A DNA stretch of 64,000 bases from Cohnella rhizoplanae (GTDB lineage Bacteria > Bacillota > Bacilli > Paenibacillales > Paenibacillaceae): the NCBI RefSeq assembly GCF_948329515.1, contig NZ_CAOJCN010000002.1, forward strand, positions 185,740 through 249,739, read 5' to 3'. The position numbers were made by a program, and so were the translations under genes. The notes beneath the pieces were generated by a model. That model made no database searches. It saw nothing but the letters and a program-made list of their open reading frames with translations, and was not told the origin of the DNA. This document shows positions 32,288 through 39,511 of this stretch, in pieces; the stretch's first letter is position 1, and the number at the start of each line of letters is the position of its first letter.

Positions 32288-32650
32288 ATGATCCAGATCA
32301 CGGAGGCGGCCGGACAGAAGATACAGGAAATGCTCGCAGAAGAGGGAAATCAAGGATTGTTCCTGCGCGTCGGCGTGCAAGAGGGCGGCTGCACGGGCTT
32401 CTCATACGGAATGGGCTTCGACGACGAGCAGCACGAGGACGACCGCGTGCTCGACATTCACAACCTGAAGGTGGTCGTCGACCAGGACAGCGCGAAGTAC
32501 CTGAACGGCCTCGAGATCGACTGGAAAGAGTCGGGACTCGGCGGCGGCTTCACGATCTTTAATCCGAACGCGACCGCGACCTGCGGCTGCGGCTCGAGCT
32601 TCCGCACCGCGACCGACGCAGGCAAGCCCGCTGCGGCCGGCGAATGCTGA
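32288..32650 (+). CDS. HesB/IscA/ErpA-family iron-sulfur cluster carrier
   Basis: A-type Fe-S carrier of 120 residues (like B. subtilis YutM). The three conserved Cys are present in EGGCTGFSYG and in ATCGCGSSF. ITEAAGQKIQEML is the family N-terminus. ATG 32288 is preceded by AGGAGGG at 32274-32280; the frame extends further upstream but overlaps the promoter. The C-terminal tail after the CGCG motif is unusually long and Ala-rich. It probably delivers clusters to apo-enzymes together with the NifU-like protein at 27732. Confidence 0.92.
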   Translation: MIQITEAAGQKIQEMLAEEGNQGLFLRVGVQEGGCTGFSYGMGFDDEQHEDDRVLDIHNLKVVVDQDSAKYLNGLEIDWKESGLGGGFTIFNPNATATCGCGSSFRTATDAGKPAAAGEC

Positions 32651-32689
32651 TTGCAAGTTTTTAATCGGATCGCACATTTCTTCATAAGG

Positions 32690-32732
32690 AAGCCTCCGGA
32701 ACCGCACGCTGCGGTTTTCGGAGGCTTTTTTG
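32690..32732. terminator. bidirectional terminator between Fe-S carrier and helicase genes
   Basis: AGCCTCCG-GAA-CCGC pairs with GCGG-TTT-TCGGAGGCT around loop ACGCT, with a T-run on the right and A-rich sequence on the left. Confidence 0.85.
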
Positions 32733-32772
32733 TTGTTCGGCGAGATTGGACGGACGACATACCAGGTCCGCG

Positions 32773-35700
32773 CTACTCCTGCCCGATCGCCAGCAGCTCC
32801 CGAATATCTTGCTCGCCGAGCGCCGAGAGCGCCTCCTGGCCGGGACGGATGACCTCGTCGATAAGATGGCGCTTGCGCTGCTGCAGCTCGGCCATCTTGT
32901 CCTCCACGGTGCCCTGGGCCACCAGGCGGATGACCTGAACGGCGCGCTGCTGGCCGATCCGGTGCACGCGGTCCGCGGCCTGCTGTTCTACCGCGGGATT
33001 CCACCAGAGGTCGTACAGGATGACCGTGTCCGCCCCCGTCAGATTAAGGCCCGTGCCGCCCGCCTTGAGCGAAGCCAGGAACAGCTCGCGCTCCCCGGCG
33101 TTGAACCTGTCGCACAGCGCGACCCGCTCCGACGCCGGCGTATCCCCGTCGAGGTAGAAGTGCGACATGCCGCGCGCGCCGAGCTCCCGGCGGATCATGG
33201 CCAGCATGGACGTGAACTGGGAAAAGACGAGCGCGCGCCGGCCTGCGCTGCGGCAGTCCTCGAGCAGCTCCAGCAGCTGGTCGAGCTTGGCGGAACCCCC
33301 GGCGTAATCCTCGACGAACAATGCCGGATGGCAGCAGAGCTGGCGGAGCCGCGTGATGCCCGCGAGGATCTGAATCCGGTTGCGATGGAAGGTGTCCCTG
33401 TCCAGATGCTTCAGCGTCTCGGTCCGCAGCTTGGCCAGATAGGCTGTATACAGCTTCTTCTGCGCCGGCAGCAACTCGGAGGCGATGACCGTCTCGATCT
33501 TCTCCGGCAGCTCGCGCAGCACGTCCGACTTCAGGCGGCGCAGCACGAACGGGCGGATGCGATCCGCCACTTCCTCCCGCGACAGCTCCGAGAAGGCGCG
33601 CCTGCCGGGGAATAGTCCCGGAAAGACGGCGCCCGCGATCGAACGGAGCTCGTCCAGCGCATTCTCGATCGGCGTGCCCGTCAAGGCGAAGCGGTGCTCC
33701 GCGGCGATCCGCTTCACGGCCTGGGCCGTCTGGGTGGTCTCGTTCTTGACCGCCTGCGCCTCGTCGAGGATCAGCGTATGGAAGTCCATCGTCGCGTAAA
33801 GCTGGACATCCTTGCGAAGCAGCGGATAAGACACGATTACCGCGTCGTAGCGGGCGGGCTCCGCCAGCGCTTCCGCCCGTTCGCTCCTGACGCCGTCTAC
33901 GATGCGGGCGCGAATGTCGGGCGCGAACTTGCGCAGCTCGCTCAGCCAGTTGTACATGAGCGAGGCGGGGCAGACGATCAGCGCCGGGTGCCCGCGTTCG
34001 CGGATGACGGGGAGCATCGACGCGACGAAGGCGATGCTCTGCACCGTCTTGCCAAGTCCCATGTCATCCGCCAGGATGCCGCCGAAGCTGTAGTGCGCGA
34101 GCATCCGCATCCACCTGTAACCGTACAATTGGTAGTCGCGGAGCGTCCCCGAGAGCGCCTCGGGCACGTCGAATTCGGACTGGTCCGGATGCCGGAGGTT
34201 GTCGAGCAGCCGTCTTAGCTCGCGTCCCTGCTTCACTGCACCGCCGTCGCCTTCAAGCAGGTGCAGGCCCCGGACGAGCGGCATCCGCAGCTTGCCGTCC
34301 TTGAGCTCCGAGGGCAGCATGCCGGTCGCCGCGAGCAGCCGGTTCACCTCCGCGAAGTCCTGGCCGCCGAGCGGCACGAAGGCGCCGCCCGCCACGCGGT
34401 AGTACGTCCGTTTCTCCTGGAGCGCCTGCAGAAGGGACTTGATCTCGGCCTCGGGGATGCCCGAGATGTCGAACTTGAATTCGAGCCAGTCGGTTCGCTC
34501 GTCCGTATCGGCCGATACCTTCACGGCGACAGGCTCGGGGAGAAGGCGGATGCGGACGGCCGACGTCGCGTAGACGCTGAGCAGCGGCTCGAGCAGCGGG
34601 AGCACCCGGTACAGGAATTCGAACTCGCCTTCTTCGTCGCCGCCCATGACGTAGCCGGCTTCGGTGCGGACGAAGGCGCTGTCGTCCATCAGCTCGAGGA
34701 TCCGCCGCTCCCGCTCCCCGTCCCGGACCAGGATCGGACCGCCGTCCGCCCGCTTGGACGCGGCGGCCTCCAGCGGGTTCAGCATGATGGGGCCGTAGTG
34801 GAATTCGAGCCCGGCCAGCAGACGGTCGCGCACGCGGTCCAGATACAGCTTGGCCGCGAGTGGCTCACGGACGATCTTGTCGGTCACGGCCTCAGCGATC
34901 CGTACGCTGCCGATCCGCATCAGACCCGGCACGACGCGCTCCATGAAGTCGTCCGTCTGCTCGCGCGGAATGCGCACGCGCCGCGGCACCGCGCCGGCGG
35001 GCAGCAGGTGTTGGAGCTGGGCGAGCTGCGCGCAGGCGGTCCGCGGGACCGGGACGAGACCTTCCTCCGTCAGCACGAGCCCGTACGCCTCGAGCACGGT
35101 GACCGCCTCCAGTCCCCGGACTTCGAGCTGGCAGCCGCCGTCCGCACCCTCCGGATCGTCATCCACCTCGTAGCGGACGGGCAGCGGCCCCGCGGCAGCG
35201 GGCAGGCCGTCGAGCAGCCGCTCCCCGGCCTGCAGGGACACGTCTTCCGCGCGGCGGAGCAGCGAGGCGAGCGCCTCCCATTCCTCCGGCGGAATGGCGA
35301 GCGTCCGTTCGTTCCGCGCGCCCGAGGCGCCGAGGCCCGAAGGAGACCGCACGCGCACGTGATCCCCCCGGTTGACGCGGATCAGCGCGCGGAGGATCTC
35401 GTCGTCCGCCTCCGAGAAGCAGTGCAGCTCCGGATCGTACGTAAAAGCCTTGGCGAGCATATGGGATTCGCCGCGTTCGACGCTGTCCAGCCATCGCCCG
35501 ATCTGCCTAACCGGATAGGCGCGTCCCGACTTGGTGCCGACGCGCGCCTCGATGCCGAGCGCGTACGCGCGGCCCTCGTCGAGCGGCGCGCAGAGGAATC
35601 CGACGGATAGCTGCTCGCGGGTCTCGAACCGACGCCGGGCGCCGCTCCGAAGGGCGGGCTTGTCCTGGAAGAGCCCGATCATCCGGGCGGCCAGCCCGTC

Positions 35701-36066
35701 GCCGCTGCCGTCCTGGCCTGCAGATATGGGAACTCCTCCGCTCGCCGAAGGGATACCGGGCGCGCCGTCCGTCAGCCGGAACTCTATAATCCGCAGAAGA
35801 GCGGCCGCGATATGGTTGCAATATTTTCCGTAGGAAGCGAGAGACGGACATGTGCAAGATGCCGCGATGTCTCCCGCTGCCGTAATCTGAATCGTCGCTT
35901 CGTAAGGCGCCTTGGCGCCCCCTTGAACGAACGCTTGGTAGGCGCCGGCCTCGTCGTCGAATCCGGCGAACGTCACTTTGCCCGCGCGGGCATAAGCCAT
36001 GCCGCTCTCGTACGCGATTCGGCCGCAGAGCGACCTCACGGTATGGCGCGTGAAGGGACCGGACAT
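32773..36066 (-). CDS. SNF2-family helicase/ATPase with N-terminal SWIM zinc finger
   Basis: Large DNA-dependent ATPase of 1097 residues. A SWIM zinc finger lies near residues 65-90 (CTCPSLASYGKYCNH, C-x-C-x(n)-C-x-H). A ~500-residue spacer precedes the SNF2 core: motif I DDMGLGKTVQ, motif II LDEAQ in LILDEAQAVKNE, motif III LTGTPIEN, and the C-terminal helicase motifs VFSQFTSML, KAGGTGLNLTGAD and HRIGQ. ATG 36066 is chosen because AGGAG is 8 bases upstream; ATG 36072 is only 2 away. It is a probable chromatin or repair/transcription remodeller. The target is unknown. Confidence 0.92.
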   Translation of the reverse strand: MSGPFTRHTVRSLCGRIAYESGMAYARAGKVTFAGFDDEAGAYQAFVQGGAKAPYEATIQITAAGDIAASCTCPSLASYGKYCNHIAAALLRIIEFRLTDGAPGIPSASGGVPISAGQDGSGDGLAARMIGLFQDKPALRSGARRRFETREQLSVGFLCAPLDEGRAYALGIEARVGTKSGRAYPVRQIGRWLDSVERGESHMLAKAFTYDPELHCFSEADDEILRALIRVNRGDHVRVRSPSGLGASGARNERTLAIPPEEWEALASLLRRAEDVSLQAGERLLDGLPAAAGPLPVRYEVDDDPEGADGGCQLEVRGLEAVTVLEAYGLVLTEEGLVPVPRTACAQLAQLQHLLPAGAVPRRVRIPREQTDDFMERVVPGLMRIGSVRIAEAVTDKIVREPLAAKLYLDRVRDRLLAGLEFHYGPIMLNPLEAAASKRADGGPILVRDGERERRILELMDDSAFVRTEAGYVMGGDEEGEFEFLYRVLPLLEPLLSVYATSAVRIRLLPEPVAVKVSADTDERTDWLEFKFDISGIPEAEIKSLLQALQEKRTYYRVAGGAFVPLGGQDFAEVNRLLAATGMLPSELKDGKLRMPLVRGLHLLEGDGGAVKQGRELRRLLDNLRHPDQSEFDVPEALSGTLRDYQLYGYRWMRMLAHYSFGGILADDMGLGKTVQSIAFVASMLPVIRERGHPALIVCPASLMYNWLSELRKFAPDIRARIVDGVRSERAEALAEPARYDAVIVSYPLLRKDVQLYATMDFHTLILDEAQAVKNETTQTAQAVKRIAAEHRFALTGTPIENALDELRSIAGAVFPGLFPGRRAFSELSREEVADRIRPFVLRRLKSDVLRELPEKIETVIASELLPAQKKLYTAYLAKLRTETLKHLDRDTFHRNRIQILAGITRLRQLCCHPALFVEDYAGGSAKLDQLLELLEDCRSAGRRALVFSQFTSMLAMIRRELGARGMSHFYLDGDTPASERVALCDRFNAGERELFLASLKAGGTGLNLTGADTVILYDLWWNPAVEQQAADRVHRIGQQRAVQVIRLVAQGTVEDKMAELQQRKRHLIDEVIRPGQEALSALGEQDIRELLAIGQE

Positions 36067-36183
36067 CGGCATTGCTCCTCTTCGCTGCCTGACGGCAGGT
36101 CATCCTCATCATGATACCAGAAAAGCCGCCATTCAGGGATGTCTGTCGAACGGCGTCGGACCCTGTGAATAAAGTTATCCCAT

Positions 36184-36262
36184 ATATCCACAGCGGCGGG
36201 TCAGCTTTTCACAAGTTTGTCCACAGAAATGGGGTGTTTTATGCACAGATTCTTGTGGGTAA
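36184..36262. promoter_or_regulatory. cluster of DnaA-box-like sites between the helicase and YheC/D genes
   Basis: Four near-matches to TTATNCACA in 80 bases: ATATCCACA 36184-36192, TTGTCCACA 36217-36225, TTATGCACA 36239-36247 (exact to TTATNCACA) and, on the minus strand, TTACCCACA 36262-36254. This intergenic stretch (36067-36388) contains no gene. It may bind DnaA as a titration or regulatory cluster. Confidence 0.5.
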
Positions 36263-36388
36263 AAGATGGAGTTGGACGACCATCCGCCATCCCTACAAAA
36301 GGGCGGCTTGCCGGGTCCATTCATCCAAGAGACTGCGCGAATGTCCGAGTATGCTGGTTATATACCGCATCCTAAGGAGGACTGGCGC

Positions 36389-37060
36389 ATGCATCAGAAT
36401 GCCGGACGCATGCTGGCGAGCAAATGGCTCAAAACGAAGGCGCTCTTGGCCAACGGCTATGTGGCGCGTCATATTCCGCCTACGAGAATTTACAGCGCGG
36501 GCAATCTAAAATCGATGTTGGAACGCTATGGCATGGTGGTGCTCAAGCCGGTCCGCGGCGCGGGCGGGCATGGCGTCCTCAAGGCGACGCGAATCGGAAG
36601 GGGTTACCAGCTTCACGCGAAGAGCAGGATCAGGACGTTCGGGACGTTCGCGGGTCTGTGCGGATATATCCGAAGGCTGAAGGGGCGCCGCGCTTATCTG
36701 ATCCAGCAAGGGATCCGGCTGGCTACGATCGGCGGCAGACCGGTCGATTACCGGGTCAAGCACGTGAAGACGGCGGCCGGATGGCAGATTCGGGCGATGG
36801 TCGGCCGCGTGGCGCGCCCGGGTCTGTTCGTCACCAATCTGTGCAGAGGGGGCACGCGGATCACCGCGGGCCAAGGCATCGCGAGATCGCTGTCGCCGCG
36901 GATGGTTGCCGCCAAGAAGAGCCATATGCGTCATCTGACGCGCACGTCCACGGCGCTGCTGGAGAGCCGGTTCCCCGGGATCGGGCAGCTTGGCTACGAT
37001 TACGCCATCGACCGGGGCGGGCGGATCTGGATGCTGGAGGTCAATACGCGTCCCCAATGA
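36389..37060 (+). CDS. YheC/YheD-family ATP-grasp protein
   Basis: A 223-residue protein of the YheC/YheD family, ATP-grasp-fold proteins associated with the spore coat in B. subtilis. ATG 36389 is chosen because AAGGAGG is 8 bases upstream. Family marks are MVVLKPVRGAGGHGVLKATR (the ATP-binding glycine loop), RVKHVKTAAGWQIRAMVGRV, a LGYDYAIDRGGRIWMLEVNT metal-binding end and the final NTRPQ. It is short, lacking the long N-terminal region of YheC/D. The gene is flanked by DnaA-box-like groups and followed by sda. Confidence 0.85.
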   Translation: MHQNAGRMLASKWLKTKALLANGYVARHIPPTRIYSAGNLKSMLERYGMVVLKPVRGAGGHGVLKATRIGRGYQLHAKSRIRTFGTFAGLCGYIRRLKGRRAYLIQQGIRLATIGGRPVDYRVKHVKTAAGWQIRAMVGRVARPGLFVTNLCRGGTRITAGQGIARSLSPRMVAAKKSHMRHLTRTSTALLESRFPGIGQLGYDYAIDRGGRIWMLEVNTRPQ

Positions 37061-37151
37061 CGAACCGGACGGAACGCAGCTCCCTATTGTTGGAAACTAT
37101 CAACGCAAATTTCGCTATGAATTATTTTTATGAAAAAGGTGCGCGAAAACC

Positions 37152-37250
37152 TGTGGATAATTCCATCCACATTATACAACCCGCTCGACTAGGAAAGACG
37201 GGATTTTTCAACAAATTAATCACATCTTGTACACAGAGCGGTGTGGATAG
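37152..37250. promoter_or_regulatory. DnaA boxes upstream of sda
   Basis: On the minus strand TTATCCACA at 37160-37152 is an exact consensus DnaA box. CTATCCACA (37250-37242, minus) has one mismatch; TTGTACACA (37227-37235) has one to TTATNCACA. They lie 30-130 bases upstream of the sda -10. In B. subtilis DnaA boxes at the sda promoter let DnaA activate it. Confidence 0.65.
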
Positions 37251-37258
37251 CCGCGTGC

Positions 37259-37288
37259 TTGTCCGTCGATCGAAGGGCATGCTATGAT
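37259..37288 (+). promoter_or_regulatory. sda promoter
   Basis: TTGTCC at 37259-37264, an 18-base spacer and TATGAT at 37283-37288 with an extended TGC before it. Confidence 0.6.
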
Positions 37289-37355
37289 GCCATCACAAAG
37301 AGCTCGCCAAGCGGGAGTTCTAGCAAGATAGCCTGCCTAAGAAAGGGTGTAGGTC

Positions 37356-37502
37356 ATGTTGCCGTTACTGTCGGATGAGCTGCTGCTCGAAGCTTACCAA
37401 CATGCCGTCCGCTTAAAGCTGGAGAGGGAATTCGTTTATTTGCTGCAAGCAGAGATCCGTCGCAGGCAATTGCCGGTCAAGGAAGAACGGCTGGCGAAGT
37501 AG
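37356..37502 (+). CDS. sda: sporulation histidine-kinase inhibitor Sda
   Basis: A 48-residue checkpoint protein that binds the dimerisation domain of sporulation kinase KinA and blocks autophosphorylation when replication is disturbed. The residues LSDELLLEAYQHAVRLKL and EREFVYLLQAEIRRR match the helical hairpin of B. subtilis Sda (LSDELLIESYFKA; NRDFIELIENEIKRR). GAAAGGG ends 8 bases before ATG 37356. It stands alone, with a promoter and DnaA boxes upstream and a terminator downstream. The gene is easily missed because it is short. Confidence 0.9.
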   Translation: MLPLLSDELLLEAYQHAVRLKLEREFVYLLQAEIRRRQLPVKEERLAK

Positions 37503-37562
37503 AACGATGCCGCCCGTCGCCGATACCATCTTATAGAAGTCATCCGCGTGATCCGCCAGTAC

Positions 37563-37617
37563 AGGCATCCGCGCTTATTCGGCCCTCCAGGGTCGAGAGG
37601 CGACGGATGCCTTTTTA
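37563..37617 (+). terminator. Rho-independent terminator after sda
   Basis: AGGCATCCG pairs with CGGATGCCT across a ~32-base loop and is followed by TTTTT. The stretch from 37618 to 37809 holds nothing else that I could recognise. Confidence 0.7.
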
Positions 37618-37809
37618 TTATTAATGAGCCGGGGCGCGCGTTTAGAACCGGGATGTCCGAACTTCATGGCGCGGGCTCGAATCTCCCGGCCGCCGCGTTC
37701 CGCCGGATACGGGATAAACCCAGCTGCAACAGGGTAAATTTGTGGAGAAGTCCAAACGATTTTGTAACAATGAACCTTGAAATGAAAGGGTAAAGCCGAT
37801 ATGATTCTT

Positions 37810-37839
37810 TTGAGGCAAAGAGACAAATATGCCTATCTT
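37810..37839 (+). promoter_or_regulatory. ndh promoter
   Basis: TTGAGG at 37810-37815, an 18-base spacer and TATCTT at 37834-37839; the Rex-like site starts three bases downstream. Confidence 0.5.
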
Positions 37840-37841
37840 CA

Positions 37842-37859
37842 TTGTGGATTTTTTCACAT
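37842..37859. promoter_or_regulatory. putative Rex operator for ndh
   Basis: TTGTGGATTTTTTCACAT matches TTGTGAA-N4-TTCACAA with two mismatches. It overlaps the expected transcription start, 33 bases before ATG, an ideal repressor position. In B. subtilis ndh is a known Rex target. Confidence 0.55.
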
Positions 37860-37891
37860 GTTGAACACCAAACTGGATTGGATGGGATCCC

Positions 37892-39085
37892 ATGAGCAGT
37901 ATACCCAAAATCGTCATCCTAGGCGCGGGGTACGGCGGCGTCCTGACGTCGCTGCGGCTCCAAAAAGAGCTTAATTATAATGAAGCTGACGTGACGCTCG
38001 TCAATAAACACGATTATCACTATATTACGACCCATCTCCATATGCCTGCTGCCGGGACCGACCATCCGGACAACGCGCGCGTGAGCATCTCCAAGCTCAT
38101 CGACGAGTTCAAGATCGACTTCGTTAAGTCGACGGTCGTCCAGATCCGCCCGCAGGACCGCAAGGTCATCCTGGAGGACGGCACGTTATCCTACGATTAT
38201 CTGATCATAGCGCTCGGCGGCGAGTCCGAGACGTTCGGCATACCGGGCATGGCGGAGAACGCGTTCACGATCCGCAGCATCAACTCGGTCCGGCTCATCC
38301 GCGAGCATATCGAATATCAATTCGCCCGCTACAAGCGCGAGCCGCACCGCACGGACTATCTGACGTTCGTCGTGGGCGGAGCCGGCTTCACCGGGATCGA
38401 GTTCATCGGCGAGCTGGCGGACCGCGTGCCGGATCTGTGCAAGCAGTTCGACGTGGACCGCTCGCTGGTCAAGATCATCAACGTCGAGGCGGCGCCAAGC
38501 GCGCTGCCGGGCTTCGATCCCGAGCTGGTCGAATACGCGATGGAGGTGCTCCGCAAGAAGGGCGTCACCTTCCGCATCGGCACCGCGATCAAGGAATGCA
38601 CGGCCGACGGCGTCATCGTCGGCGAGGGCGAGGAGATCAAGTCGCAGACCGTCATCTGGTCCGGCGGCGTCCGCGGCAACCGGCTCATCGAGGAAGCCGG
38701 CTTCGAGACGATGCGCGGACGGGTCAAGGTCGACGAGCATCTCCGCGCGCCGGGCCACGAGAACATATACGTGCTCGGCGACAACTCGCTCATGTTCAAC
38801 CCGGAGGGACGTCCGTATCCGCCGACGGCCCAGATCGCGATGCAGCAGGGCGTGAATTGCGCGCATAATCTCGTCGCCTCGATCCGCAACCAGTCGCTGA
38901 AGCCTTTCTCGTTCAGCAACAAGGGCACCGTCGCGTCGCTCGGCAAGGGCGAGGCGATCGGGATGGCGTTCGGCAAGAAGTACAAGGGCCGCATGGCCGC
39001 TTGGCTCAAGAAGGCGATCGACTTGAGATACCTGTTCATCATCGGCGGCATCCCGCTCGTGCTCCGCAAGGGCAAGTTCCTCTAA
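37892..39085 (+). CDS. ndh: type II NADH dehydrogenase
   Basis: Peripheral membrane flavoprotein that transfers electrons from NADH to menaquinone without proton pumping. The 397 residues start with the FAD motif VILGAGYGG. The NAD motif [18 protein letters not shown] lies near residue 150, and the second FAD contact is YVLGDNSLM followed by [11 protein letters not shown], the quinone-site motif (AQxAxQ). The C-terminal amphipathic helix ([17 protein letters not shown]) is the membrane anchor. The Rex-like operator upstream fits the NADH-sensing feedback loop. The start of the next gene overlaps the stop (TAATG). Confidence 0.92.
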   Translation: MSSIPKIVILGAGYGGVLTSLRLQKELNYNEADVTLVNKHDYHYITTHLHMPAAGTDHPDNARVSISKLIDEFKIDFVKSTVVQIRPQDRKVILEDGTLSYDYLIIALGGESETFGIPGMAENAFTIRSINSVRLIREHIEYQFARYKREPHRTDYLTFVVGGAGFTGIEFIGELADRVPDLCKQFDVDRSLVKIINVEAAPSALPGFDPELVEYAMEVLRKKGVTFRIGTAIKECTADGVIVGEGEEIKSQTVIWSGGVRGNRLIEEAGFETMRGRVKVDEHLRAPGHENIYVLGDNSLMFNPEGRPYPPTAQIAMQQGVNCAHNLVASIRNQSLKPFSFSNKGTVASLGKGEAIGMAFGKKYKGRMAAWLKKAIDLRYLFIIGGIPLVLRKGKFL

Positions 39086-39366
39086 TGCGCCACTGCAGCG
39101 TGCAGGTGCGCGGGCTGCTGACGCGGGACGAGCTGGACCGGTACAACGCGCTGATGGACGTCGGCGGGTACCTCGAGACGCAGCAGCGATACGATCTGTC
39201 GGCGGTGGTGCAGGCCGAAGTCGACCTGCTCATCCAGCCGGGCATCGAGCGGCTCAAAGAAAAAGGCCGCGAGCGCGACCGGATGACGCAGGAATATCTG
39301 GAAGAACGGCGCCGCGCCGAGTGGGAAGCGCAGATGCGCGCGGCGATGGACGACGAAGACGACTAG
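39085..39366 (+). CDS. small hypothetical protein overlapping ndh
   Basis: A 93-residue cytoplasmic protein that I do not recognise. Its ATG shares the last base of the ndh stop codon (TAATG), so translation is probably coupled. Residues 10-55 (VRGLLTRDELDRYNALMDVG) are mixed; the C-terminal third is a highly charged helix (RLKEKGRERDRMTQEYLEER) ending in DDEDD. It may be an accessory of Ndh, inferred only from coupling. A GC-rich hairpin (39387-39422) follows. Confidence 0.6.
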   Translation: MRHCSVQVRGLLTRDELDRYNALMDVGGYLETQQRYDLSAVVQAEVDLLIQPGIERLKEKGRERDRMTQEYLEERRRAEWEAQMRAAMDDEDD

Positions 39367-39386
39367 GCGCGCAGGGCGCCGCATGG

Positions 39387-39422
39387 GCAGGCCGGTTCCG
39401 ATTCATTTCGGAGCCGGCCTGC
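39387..39422 (+). terminator. hairpin after the ndh operon
   Basis: GCAGGCCGGTTCCGA pairs with TCGGAGCCGGCCTGC (15 pairs, one G-T type), loop of six bases. No T-run. Confidence 0.5.
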
Positions 39423-39440
39423 TCTGCGTTCGCAGGCCGC

Positions 39441-39470
39441 TTGACGAAGCGGGACCGCGGCGCTGATAAT
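39441..39470 (+). promoter_or_regulatory. promoter for the second YesM/YesN operon
   Basis: TTGACG at 39441-39446, an 18-base spacer and GATAAT at 39465-39470; 41 bases before the kinase start. Confidence 0.6.
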
Positions 39471-39511
39471 AAGCCGTACTTGCAGTCATGCTATCGGGGA
39501 GATGAGACCGC

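Noticed and set aside
36184..37250. Chromosomal replication origin at the DnaA-box groups
   Set aside because: No dnaA, dnaN, gidA or rpmH genes and no AT-rich unwinding region; a regulatory or titration role is simpler.
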